From positions 1 through 6,610 of the forward strand of contig CAYJPK010000101.1 of assembly GCA_964372035.1 (NCBI GenBank): a stretch of 6,610 nt of DNA, read 5' to 3'. Origin of the DNA: CAYJPK01 sp964372035. GTDB lineage: Bacteria > Desulfobacterota > Desulfovibrionia > Desulfovibrionales > Desulfovibrionaceae. The translations under genes and the position numbers were made by a program. The notes under the pieces are model-generated. The model saw only the letters and a list, made by a program, of their open reading frames with translations. It had not been told where the DNA came from and made no database searches. Positions 1 to 5,559 of this stretch are shown in pieces (the stretch's first letter is position 1; every line of letters begins with the position of its first letter).

Positions 1-25
1 TAAAATGATACTTTCTCATTATCAA

Positions 26-757
26 TTAATTAAGTTCAAGCAGCCAATATTGTTGATTTGTTTCTTTGCGTGCTCCTGTTGACTTATCAAGCAAAAGATT
101 TGACGAAATAATTTTAGCATTAGGCAAATGAGTTGCCATAAATTCTTCATATTCCTGTGCAGTGCGATATATTGCGTTATATTCAGTTTGTAATTCATCT
201 GAATGAAAATCTTTAAGTGTTAAGCGCTCACCAATAATAGAAATTGATTCTCTAATATAAAATAATGCGCCTTTTTGGACAAAATTAGTTAGGCTTTTCA
301 ATACATCTTCAACAGCAGTATCATTCATATACACAAATAATCCAGTTAAAAAAATGGTATTGTAATCATTTCGCAAAATGTTTTTATCAAGCTCATCAGC
401 TAGCATTGTATGAAAATTTATGTTTTTATAGTCTTTGAAGATTTCTGTTGCTGCTGTAATATAAGTTTTTGAGGAGTCAATGCCGTCATATATAATTTTT
501 TGTTCTTTAAAATGCATGGCGAGCCTTCCATATCCACAACCTATATCAATAATCCTACGCTCAATATCTAAACTATTAAAGTCGATAAGCGACCTAATAA
601 GTTTAGCCTCATTTTCATCTCTTTTTTCTGCGATATTGTCTGGTGTCGCTCTTAACATAACAGATGCTTGTGGGTTTTCTTTTGAAAAACGATTTTCAAA
701 AAATGCTTGTGCTTTTTTCATGTCAATATCAATATTTTTATTATATATTCTGTTCAT
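26..757 (-). CDS. Class I SAM-dependent methyltransferase
   Basis: A complete 243-residue cytosolic methyltransferase with a Rossmann-like SAM domain. Motif I is IIDIGCGYGRLA (69-80). An acidic residue at the end of strand 2 (Asp94 in DGIDSS) would bind the SAM ribose. MLADELD (118-124) and FLTGLFVYM (136-144) are the following motifs. The N-terminal helix region (about 14-55, AQAFFENRF then RDENEAKLIRSL) and the C-terminal YNAIYRTAQEYEEF (193-206) are features I associate with methyltransferases of polysaccharide loci. No signal peptide or membrane segment is visible. An AGAGGTG SD motif lies about 3 nt before the ATG. It lies 47 nt after the nucleotidyltransferase stop and is probably in the same transcript. 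A likely job is O- or N-methylation of a glycan residue or of the CDP-linked group, for example as a non-reducing-end cap. The acceptor is not readable from the sequence. Confidence 0.87.
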   Translation of the reverse strand: MNRIYNKNIDIDMKKAQAFFENRFSKENPQASVMLRATPDNIAEKRDENEAKLIRSLIDFNSLDIERRIIDIGCGYGRLAMHFKEQKIIYDGIDSSKTYITAATEIFKDYKNINFHTMLADELDKNILRNDYNTIFLTGLFVYMNDTAVEDVLKSLTNFVQKGALFYIRESISIIGERLTLKDFHSDELQTEYNAIYRTAQEYEEFMATHLPNAKIISSNLLLDKSTGARKETNQQYWLLELN

Positions 758-804
758 TTACACCTCTAATACCTGACGGTCTAAAATTTATAGTGCTAAT
801 ATAT

Positions 805-1443
805 TTATTTATACCAAGTTTTTATAATATCAACTGCTCTTTTATAGTCATCAAAAGTATCAATATCACATGCTCTTACTTTTATGCCACGCATTGGCAA
901 ATGTGGTTCGATGATATTATATACATGTTCATTTGAAAAAGATATTTTTTTCCTAGAAAGGCACGCAGGACCAGTCCATTCAAAATCACCATCTTCTCTT
1001 GAAAACGAAGTAACTTCACCTTTATCATTTAATGTAACAAAGACAGCATCTTCTCCCATTTTGTCAGCATATGCAACATATTCCTCATCTTCTTTAAGTA
1101 ACATTTGCATATCATCTGGGTGAATTAGTAAGTCACCATCTAGTTCAATCACAAATTCATTTGCATGTCTTGCACCTAAATAAAAGCTTGCGCCAGTTTT
1201 TGAGTTAAAATAATCATGATTATATACAAAAATAGCATCACGTCTATACATTAAAACTTCTTTTATAACATCTTTTGCTTGAAATCCAACAACTATGCGA
1301 ATGTCTTCTATTTCTTTTAATTGCTCTAATTGCCATGCAATTATTGATTTGCCTTCAATTTTGATTAGTGCTTTTGTTGTTGCTAGCCCAAGTCTTGAGC
1401 CAATGCCAGCACAACTTATAACAACTGATTTAGCTGACGACAT
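805..1443 (-). CDS. Nucleotidyltransferase, LicC/MobA-like (probable CTP-dependent)
   Basis: A 212-residue NTP transferase with a GT-A-like fold, similar to phosphocholine or phosphonate cytidylyltransferases. It would join NMP from an NTP, probably CTP, to a phosphorylated alcohol or acid. The N-terminal signature is a variant, SCAGIGSRLG (10-19), with Arg17, followed by the conserved Lys24 in TTKAL. VVGFQ (51-55) and VYNHDYFNSKTGAS (73-86) resemble LicC-type active-site segments. ELDGDLLI (100-107) carries the metal-binding Asp102 and Asp104. CDIDTFDDYKRAV (192-204) is the typical second metal site and C-terminus. A GAGGAA SD motif lies about 5 nt before the ATG. The start overlaps the HAD gene by 28 nt. 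A CDP-glycerol-type transferase two genes upstream makes a CDP product the best inference. MobA itself is unlikely in this glycan context, and choline genes such as licA are absent from the window. Confidence 0.85.
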   Translation of the reverse strand: MSSAKSVVISCAGIGSRLGLATTKALIKIEGKSIIAWQLEQLKEIEDIRIVVGFQAKDVIKEVLMYRRDAIFVYNHDYFNSKTGASFYLGARHANEFVIELDGDLLIHPDDMQMLLKEDEEYVAYADKMGEDAVFVTLNDKGEVTSFSREDGDFEWTGPACLSRKKISFSNEHVYNIIEPHLPMRGIKVRACDIDTFDDYKRAVDIIKTWYK

Positions 1444-2015
1444 AATGCTTCCTCACTATAAACAACGTAATCTGCCACAGAAAGTGTGCTATTAGCAGGG
1501 TTATGGACAATCCCACTCGCAATTGAAACATCTGCAATACGCATTGCTTCAAGGTCATTGTTACCATCTCCAATAAAAACAACAAAGTAGCCTTTTTCTT
1601 TATATTTTAGAACAACATCTTCTTTTTTGATGATTTTTGTAAGTTTTTTCAAGTTGTTAGACTCAATAATTCCTTCAGAGCTGTGACACTCACAACCTAT
1701 TTTTGCAACAAGTTTTTCTACCCAGTCAGATAAATTACCAGTTGCTATACTGCATTTGTCAGAATTTTTAGTTATAAAGTCCAAAACCTTTGGCAGTAAT
1801 GGTACAGTTTCAAGTAGTTTACAAACTTCATCAATAGGGAGTTTGCCTAGAATAAAAGTTCTTCGAATAAAGCTTTCAACGAAAGGAATATTACCTTCAA
1901 TAGTTTCTTTTGTTAAAAGCTCAATTTCTTCTTCTACTTTGAAATACCGTGATATAATAGGCAAAGTTTCTTTTGCTGTAATAGTACCGTCCAAGTCAAA
2001 TATAAATTTAACCAT
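1416..2015 (-). CDS. HAD-superfamily phosphatase, SerB-like
   Basis: A complete 199-residue HAD hydrolase of the phosphoserine phosphatase-like subgroup. Motif I is DLDGT, with nucleophile Asp7 and acid/base Asp9. Motif II is probably Thr92 in IATGN (90-94). The motif III lysine is likely among Lys130-Lys132, and motif IV is GDGNNDLEAM (149-158) with the Mg-binding Asp150 and Asp154. The region of about 14-85 forms a small helical C1 cap, which suits a small-molecule phosphate substrate. A GGAG motif lies 7 nt before the ATG, and the start lies inside the end of the preceding gene (8-nt overlap). It overlaps the nucleotidyltransferase gene by 28 nt, a sign of coupled translation. I infer that it hydrolyses a phosphorylated precursor or intermediate of the group activated by the nucleotidyltransferase. 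A serine phosphatase role in housekeeping is less likely given this location. Confidence 0.88.
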   Translation of the reverse strand: MVKFIFDLDGTITAKETLPIISRYFKVEEEIELLTKETIEGNIPFVESFIRRTFILGKLPIDEVCKLLETVPLLPKVLDFITKNSDKCSIATGNLSDWVEKLVAKIGCECHSSEGIIESNNLKKLTKIIKKEDVVLKYKEKGYFVVFIGDGNNDLEAMRIADVSIASGIVHNPANSTLSVADYVVYSEEALCRQLNQLL

Positions 2016-3102
2016 TGCTTAGCTCCGACTTAAGGTAGTTAAGAATTTTTTTTGATACATTAGGATAATTATATTTTAGCTCTTTTTCAAAAAAAGCTTG
2101 TCGTTGATTTTTCCGCGTATCTTGTTCATTCATAACAACATCTTCAATAAAGTCAATAATTTCTTGTTTATCTTTGGCAAGGTAATGCTGTGCAAGGCAT
2201 TCTCTTGCAAAAATATTCATGCTTTTTATTGTATTAGCACCATTAAGCATATAACAACAAGGGTTACCTGTGAATAGATATTCCATTGTAAATGATCCAC
2301 AATCATGAATTAATGCATCAGAGTTTACAAAAGTATCATAGAAATCGTTCCCGCTTTGATAAGACATATTTTCTTGTGACTCTATTTGCTCAATATAACA
2401 ATCTAATTCCTGTTTAGTTAATATTGAATTATTTAATAAGGTCACAAATAGCAATGGGTGTGGGCGAAAAATAAAATCTATATCTTTAAAGTGATTTGCA
2501 AGCTCAAGGAAAAAATCTTTATAAGTAAGAAAAGTTGATAAACTAAGTTTCATTTTGTCATAACTGTTAACGGTATGATGAACTGCTATAATAATTCTTT
2601 TACGTTTTTTTTCAACTTTGTTAATACTATCAAGAGCATCTAACTTAGCTGAACCAAACAAAATAGCATTTTTACCTTTTGTAATAGAGTACTTGCTATA
2701 ATCATTTAGAGTGTGTTGTTGCTCAAAAAATATCTTCCAGAAAAAAGCAAGTTCAACACTGGCAAGCGTGTTTAAATAAATATTTGAAACATACGGTCCA
2801 TATGGGATATATATAGGAAGGGTGTTTGACTTAGTTGCTGTTGTTATTCTATAAAATTCATGGGTTAACAAATCATATGGGTTTGTAGTGCAAATAATGT
2901 CAAATTTACTCACAATATCAATGAATTTTTTTTGAGATTTACTATAAGCAAGCACAACTTTTTTATATTTAGACTTAATTTCATTATAGGTTTCTTCCAA
3001 ATTAGAATAAAGATATTCTTCACCTCTATTTATTACAGGAATTACAACAATTACAGGTTCAAAAACCTCATCTTCAAGCATAAGCTTATACAATGGTTCT
3101 GA
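2008..3102 (-). CDS. CDP-glycerol glycerophosphotransferase-like protein, C-terminal part (N-terminus in the gap)
   Basis: 364 residues of a TagF-like polyol phosphotransferase, a family that moves an alcohol phosphate from a CDP-alcohol onto a membrane-bound glycan or teichoic-type polymer. Numbered from the first residue after the Ns: SEPLYKLMLED (1-11) and EPVIVVIP (15-22) start the first Rossmann-like domain, followed by TTNPYD (72-77), IPYGPY (99-104) and FWKIFFEQQH (121-130). The second domain has AVHHTV (173-178), FRPHP (212-216) and SDALIHDCGSFTMEYLFTGNP (261-281). The paired His residues, RPHP and the Ser-Phe-x-x-Glu-Tyr segment are family hallmarks. The frame is shared with the family 2 glycosyltransferase across the Ns, so it could be a fusion or a separate gene whose start is lost. 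The stop overlaps the HAD gene by 8 nt. The transferred alcohol is unknown and need not be glycerol. Confidence 0.85.
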   Translation of the reverse strand, partial: SEPLYKLMLEDEVFEPVIVVIPVINRGEEYLYSNLEETYNEIKSKYKKVVLAYSKSQKKFIDIVSKFDIICTTNPYDLLTHEFYRITTATKSNTLPIYIPYGPYVSNIYLNTLASVELAFFWKIFFEQQHTLNDYSKYSITKGKNAILFGSAKLDALDSINKVEKKRKRIIIAVHHTVNSYDKMKLSLSTFLTYKDFFLELANHFKDIDFIFRPHPLLFVTLLNNSILTKQELDCYIEQIESQENMSYQSGNDFYDTFVNSDALIHDCGSFTMEYLFTGNPCCYMLNGANTIKSMNIFARECLAQHYLAKDKQEIIDFIEDVVMNEQDTRKNQRQAFFEKELKYNYPNVSKKILNYLKSELSNG

Positions 3103-3202
3103 NNNNNNNNNNNNNNNNNNNNNNNNNNNNNNNNNNNNNNNNNNNNNNNNNNNNNNNNNNNNNNNNNNNNNNNNNNNNNNNNNNNNNNNNNNNNNNNNNN
3201 NN
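3103..3202. other. Assembly gap, 100 Ns
   Basis: Exactly 100 unknown bases, the conventional placeholder for a scaffold gap of unknown size. It falls between the glycosyltransferase start and the CDP-glycerol transferase-like sequence, so the true distance, reading frame and gene count across it are unknown. Confidence 0.97.
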
Positions 3203-3465
3203 CTTGCTTCTTGTAATCCTCTATTAAAATTCATTGCAACGTTAGCAGTATTTTCTTGTGCAATGACTTTCATAGGGTAGGGGCTTTGACTTGCAAGAGT
3301 ATTGAGAAGTTCAACACTTCCGTCATTTGAACCATCATCAATAACAATTATTTCAATATTTTTATATTTGTTTTTCCAAATAGCGAAAATATTTTCTTTA
3401 AGAAAATTCACATGTTTATAGCCAAGACAAATAACTGAAACAAGGTTTTTGGTATAGTTTTTCAA
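3203..3465 (-). CDS. Family 2 glycosyltransferase, N-terminal fragment cut by the assembly gap
   Basis: The first 87 residues of a GT-A fold, family 2 glycosyltransferase, which transfers a sugar from a nucleotide donor during repeat-unit assembly at the inner face of the membrane. VSVICLGY (9-16) is the first strand. EIIVIDDGSNDGS (38-50) carries the nucleotide-binding Asp43-Asp44. VIAQENTANVAMNFNRGLQEA (67-87) is the helix before the metal-binding DxD strand. The DxD motif and the acceptor half would lie in or beyond the Ns, so activity and specificity cannot be judged. It starts at a TTG with a good GGAG SD. The frame is open through the Ns into the CDP-glycerol transferase-like sequence (combined frame 3465-2008), so this may be the N-terminal domain of a larger bifunctional protein. 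A 75-nt spacer separates it from the aminotransferase gene. Confidence 0.85.
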
Positions 3466-3474
3466 AATAGTTTT

Positions 3475-3478
3475 CTCC
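3475..3478 (-). promoter_or_regulatory. Shine-Dalgarno site supporting a TTG start
   Basis: Minus-strand GGAG lies 9 nt before the TTG at 3465. There is no in-frame ATG until about residue 65, after the DDGS motif, so TTG is very probably the true start of the glycosyltransferase. Confidence 0.65.
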
Positions 3479-3540
3479 TATTTGTAACTAAATGCAATAA
3501 TTTAACTTAATCAAATAGCATGATATTGTTTTGCCTACCA

Positions 3541-4626
3541 TCAAAAAAGGTTCAAAAGCTCGACAACTTTTTTTAGCTCAGTATCAGTCATAACAGGCGA
3601 AATTGGAAGTGATAGAACTTCTTTTGAAATTACTTCACTTAAACTCAAGCGAAGCCCATTGCACTCTTTATATGCCTGTTGTTGATGAATAGAGCTAGGG
3701 TAATGAATAAGGCTTTGAACACCATTATTTTCCAAATATTTTTGCAGTTTATCACGATTTTTTATTCTAATGGCAAAAATATGCCAAACATGGGATTTTT
3801 CATCACTTACTTGAGGTAATATAATGTTCGGGTTTATTATATTTTCACGATAATATTTTGAAATTTCTTGACGGCGGGCATTATCTTTATCTAAATATTT
3901 TAATTTCACATCTAAAATAGCTGCCTGAATTTCATCTAATCGTGAGTTTACGCCTTTATATTCATGTTCATATTTTTTATATGAACCATAATTTGCAAGT
4001 GCAGTTATAGTTTCAAACAGCTTTTTATCATTTGTTGTAATTGCACCACCATCGCCAAGTGCACCTAGATTTTTACCAGGGTAAAAGGAAAATGCAGCTG
4101 CATCAGAGAGGTTGCCTGTCCGTTTGTTTTTGTAGTAAGCACCATGTGCTTGAGCACTATCTTCAATTATTTTTAAATTATACTTTTCAGCTAATTCCCA
4201 AATTTTTTCCATGTGAACAGTTTGACCATAAAGATGAACTGGCATGATAGCTTTTGTTTTGCTAGTTATTTTTTTTTCAATTAAATCAATATTTATATTA
4301 TAAGTATTAATATCTGGTTCAATAAAAATAGGAGTACAAGCATTTTCACTAACTGCTAAAGCTGAAGCAATGAAACTGTTTGTAGGCACAATGATTTCAT
4401 CTCCAGCACCAAAGCCAAAAGCCTTAATTATAAGTTTTAAAGCGTCTAAACCATTTGCAACGCCAATAGCATATTTTGTTCCGCAAAAGTTAGCAAAATT
4501 TTTGCAAAATTCTTCATTCTGCTGACCATTTAAATACCAGCCACTATCAAGAACTTCTTTGATTTTTAAATCAATTTCAGTACGATATTGTTCATTTATC
4601 TTATATAAATCTAAAAATTTTATCAT
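3541..4626 (-). CDS. fdtB/qdtB: dTDP-3-keto-6-deoxyhexose aminotransferase, DegT/DnrJ/EryC1/StrS family (FdtB/QdtB-like)
   Basis: A complete 361-residue PLP-dependent sugar aminotransferase of fold type I. In this setting it would transaminate the 3-keto sugar made by the ketoisomerase, using glutamate, to give the dTDP-3-amino-3,6-dideoxyhexose. Visible motifs are FLDL at the N-terminus (4-7), GVANGLDALKL (55-65) which cradles the PLP phosphate, DSAQAHGA with Asp156 and Gln159 (156-163), and SFYPGKNLGALGDGG (180-194). Lys185 in the last motif is the predicted Schiff-base lysine. R-L-D-E-I-Q-AA (229-236) and the late HYPSSIH element (308-314) are also family-typical. The length is normal. The ATG at 4626 has only a weak upstream SD, so translation may depend on coupling to the acetyltransferase ending 16 nt before it. 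Placement between the acetyltransferase and the glycosyltransferase supports the 3-amino assignment over the many other sugars this family can aminate. Confidence 0.92.
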   Translation of the reverse strand: MIKFLDLYKINEQYRTEIDLKIKEVLDSGWYLNGQQNEEFCKNFANFCGTKYAIGVANGLDALKLIIKAFGFGAGDEIIVPTNSFIASALAVSENACTPIFIEPDINTYNINIDLIEKKITSKTKAIMPVHLYGQTVHMEKIWELAEKYNLKIIEDSAQAHGAYYKNKRTGNLSDAAAFSFYPGKNLGALGDGGAITTNDKKLFETITALANYGSYKKYEHEYKGVNSRLDEIQAAILDVKLKYLDKDNARRQEISKYYRENIINPNIILPQVSDEKSHVWHIFAIRIKNRDKLQKYLENNGVQSLIHYPSSIHQQQAYKECNGLRLSLSEVISKEVLSLPISPVMTDTELKKVVELLNLF

Positions 4627-4642
4627 GGCTACTTATGCCTTA

Positions 4643-5074
4643 TTAGTTACAGCCTATAATTTTTTGATTGGGTTCAACATCAGACTTTACTATGCTTGCG
4701 GCAGCAATGATAGCATTTTCGCCAATGGTTATACCAGGCAAGATTGTAGAATTAGCACCAATGACGGCACCTTTTTTAATTATAATTGGTTCACATTTCC
4801 AATTTTTATTGCGTGATTTTGGATATCTATCATTGCAAAATGTTACATTTGGACCAATAAAAACATTATCCTCAATGCGCATTCCGTCCCAAATTTGTAC
4901 CCCACATTTTATAGTTACATCATTGCCTATAATTACGTCGTTTTCAATAAAACAGTGTGAGCAAATATTGCAGTGGTCACCAATTTTAGCATTTTCAAGT
5001 ATCACACAAAACTGCCAAACATTAGTATGAACACCAATATTTTTTGATTGCACATCAGATAGTTTATGTATCAT
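4643..5074 (-). CDS. fdtC/qdtC: dTDP-3-amino-3,6-dideoxyhexose N-acetyltransferase (left-handed beta-helix), FdtC/QdtC-like
   Basis: A 143-residue acyltransferase of the hexapeptide-repeat superfamily, which forms a left-handed parallel beta-helix, usually as a trimer. It would transfer acetyl from acetyl-CoA to the 3-amino group of the dTDP-sugar made by its neighbours. Two repeat blocks are visible: about residues 14-78 (INV-type hexads such as IGDHCN, IGNDVT, IEDNVF and IGPNVT) and 101-133 (VIGANS, ILPGIT, IGENAI). They are separated by the NDRYPKS loop (81-87) typical of FdtC/QdtC and WbbJ-like enzymes. An AAAGGA SD motif lies 6 nt before the ATG. The gene overlaps the ketoisomerase stop by 11 nt and is followed after 16 nt by the aminotransferase. 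The C-terminus stops at IIGCN, where homologues normally continue a few residues past a GNPAK-like turn, so the end is slightly short. N-acetyl is inferred from the pathway; another acyl group is possible. Confidence 0.87.
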   Translation of the reverse strand: MIHKLSDVQSKNIGVHTNVWQFCVILENAKIGDHCNICSHCFIENDVIIGNDVTIKCGVQIWDGMRIEDNVFIGPNVTFCNDRYPKSRNKNWKCEPIIIKKGAVIGANSTILPGITIGENAIIAAASIVKSDVEPNQKIIGCN

Positions 5075-5465
5075 TTTTTTCCTTTAAAAAATCTTCATAT
5101 TTTCTTATGTAGTCGTTTTCATCATAATGTTCAGAAGCTAAAACCATCACAACACAGTCTTTAGAAAAATTTGTAAACTCTCTCCATAAATTATTTTTTA
5201 TATATAAGCCTTGAGTTGGACTATTTAAGTGTATAATTTTGCGTGTTTTACCGTTGTCTAAGATAAAATCGCAACTGCCAGAAGTGCAAACAACTACTTG
5301 TTCTAAGTTTTTATGTGCATGGCGTCCACGCACCACAGTACTATTAGTATCCCATATATAGTAAACTCTTTTAATATCAAAGGGAAATTCTTCTCCTTTT
5401 TCAAGAGCAACAAGTTTTCCTGTGTGATCTCCTTTCACGCCAAAAGTCAATATTTCATAATCCAT
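5064..5465 (-). CDS. fdtA/qdtA: dTDP-4-dehydro-6-deoxyglucose 3,4-ketoisomerase, FdtA/QdtA (WxcM) family
   Basis: A 133-residue cupin of the WxcM-like sugar 3,4-ketoisomerase family. It moves the keto group of dTDP-4-keto-6-deoxyglucose from C4 to C3, the first committed step to 3-amino-3,6-dideoxyhexoses. Numbered from the ATG at 5465, the signature is complete: IKRVYYIWDT (31-40), RGRHAHK with His49 and His51 (46-52), LEQVVVC (54-60), GLYI (86-89), and VLASEHYDENDYIR (108-121). The length is normal for the family. The frame can extend 3 codons to a GTG at 5474, but the AGGTG SD motif sits exactly there, so I prefer the ATG. Trp94-Arg95-Glu96 matches the WRE I recall in QdtA rather than the WHE of FdtA, so the axial or equatorial C4 outcome is uncertain. 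The stop overlaps the next gene by 11 nt, and the adjacent acetyltransferase and aminotransferase complete the pathway. Confidence 0.92.
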   Translation of the reverse strand: MDYEILTFGVKGDHTGKLVALEKGEEFPFDIKRVYYIWDTNSTVVRGRHAHKNLEQVVVCTSGSCDFILDNGKTRKIIHLNSPTQGLYIKNNLWREFTNFSKDCVVMVLASEHYDENDYIRKYEDFLKEKNDT

Positions 5466-5471
5466 GTGGCA

Positions 5472-5476
5472 CACCT
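5472..5476 (-). promoter_or_regulatory. Shine-Dalgarno site deciding the ketoisomerase start
   Basis: Minus-strand AGGTG ends 6 nt before the ATG at 5465. It covers the alternative GTG start at 5474, so the longer reading frame is unlikely to be the one translated. Confidence 0.6.
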
Positions 5477-5494
5477 ACTGATTAAGCCATAAAT

Positions 5495-5503
5495 ATTTTA
5501 GCA
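5495..5503 (-). promoter_or_regulatory. Possible extended -10 promoter for the amino-sugar operon
   Basis: Minus-strand TGCTAAAAT (5503-5495) matches an extended -10 (TGn then TAAAAT, 5 of 6 to TATAAT). It follows a T-rich tract and has no convincing -35. T-rich upstream DNA with a weak -35 is the pattern known for Campylobacterota promoters. The predicted start is near 5488, about 23 nt before the ATG of the ketoisomerase gene. If real, the amino-sugar genes can be transcribed independently of the dehydrogenase. Confidence 0.4.
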
Positions 5504-5533
5504 CAAAAAAAAGCTTTTAAAAAATGCTAAAAT
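5495..5533. repeat. Perfect 9-bp inverted repeat in the dehydrogenase/ketoisomerase intergenic region
   Basis: ATTTTAGCA at 5495-5503 and TGCTAAAAT at 5525-5533 are exact reverse complements separated by 21 nt. The spacer is A/T tracts around a central AAAAGCTTTT palindrome (5509-5518). The pairing extends by two more base pairs after one mismatch. The stem is AT-rich and no U-tract follows it in a usable position, so it does not look like a standard intrinsic terminator. It may be an operator or a regulator-binding region. Confidence 0.55.
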
Positions 5534-5559
5534 TTTATGACTTAAGCTATAAAAAATTA

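Noticed and set aside
1..19. Start of a further downstream gene (ATG at 19-17, then AGA AAG TAT CAT TTT)
   Set aside because: Only six codons are visible and no convincing SD precedes the ATG. It is plausible because the cluster may continue, but it cannot be supported.
480..1123. Plus-strand open frames antisense to the methyltransferase and nucleotidyltransferase genes
   Set aside because: They lack recognisable domains and mirror well-supported minus-strand genes. The same holds for the plus-strand frames within 1295-2022, 4041-4247, 4559-5030, 5603-5992 and 6336-6566.
805..1443. O-methyl phosphoramidate locus as in Campylobacter jejuni
   Set aside because: That pathway needs a glutamine kinase and an amidate hydrolase beside its nucleotidyltransferase. 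Neither is present in the window; only the general theme is shared.
805..2015. Phosphocholine (lic) module
   Set aside because: The nucleotidyltransferase is LicC-like, but there is no choline kinase, choline permease or LicD-type transferase here.
3511..3527. Imperfect palindrome around CATG in the aminotransferase/glycosyltransferase spacer
   Set aside because: Short, with mismatches, and no promoter hexamers stand clearly beside it; expected by chance in AT-rich DNA.
5491..5536. Rho-independent terminator after the dehydrogenase
   Set aside because: The inverted repeat is AT-rich with a 21-nt loop. The T-run lies inside the loop rather than after the stem.
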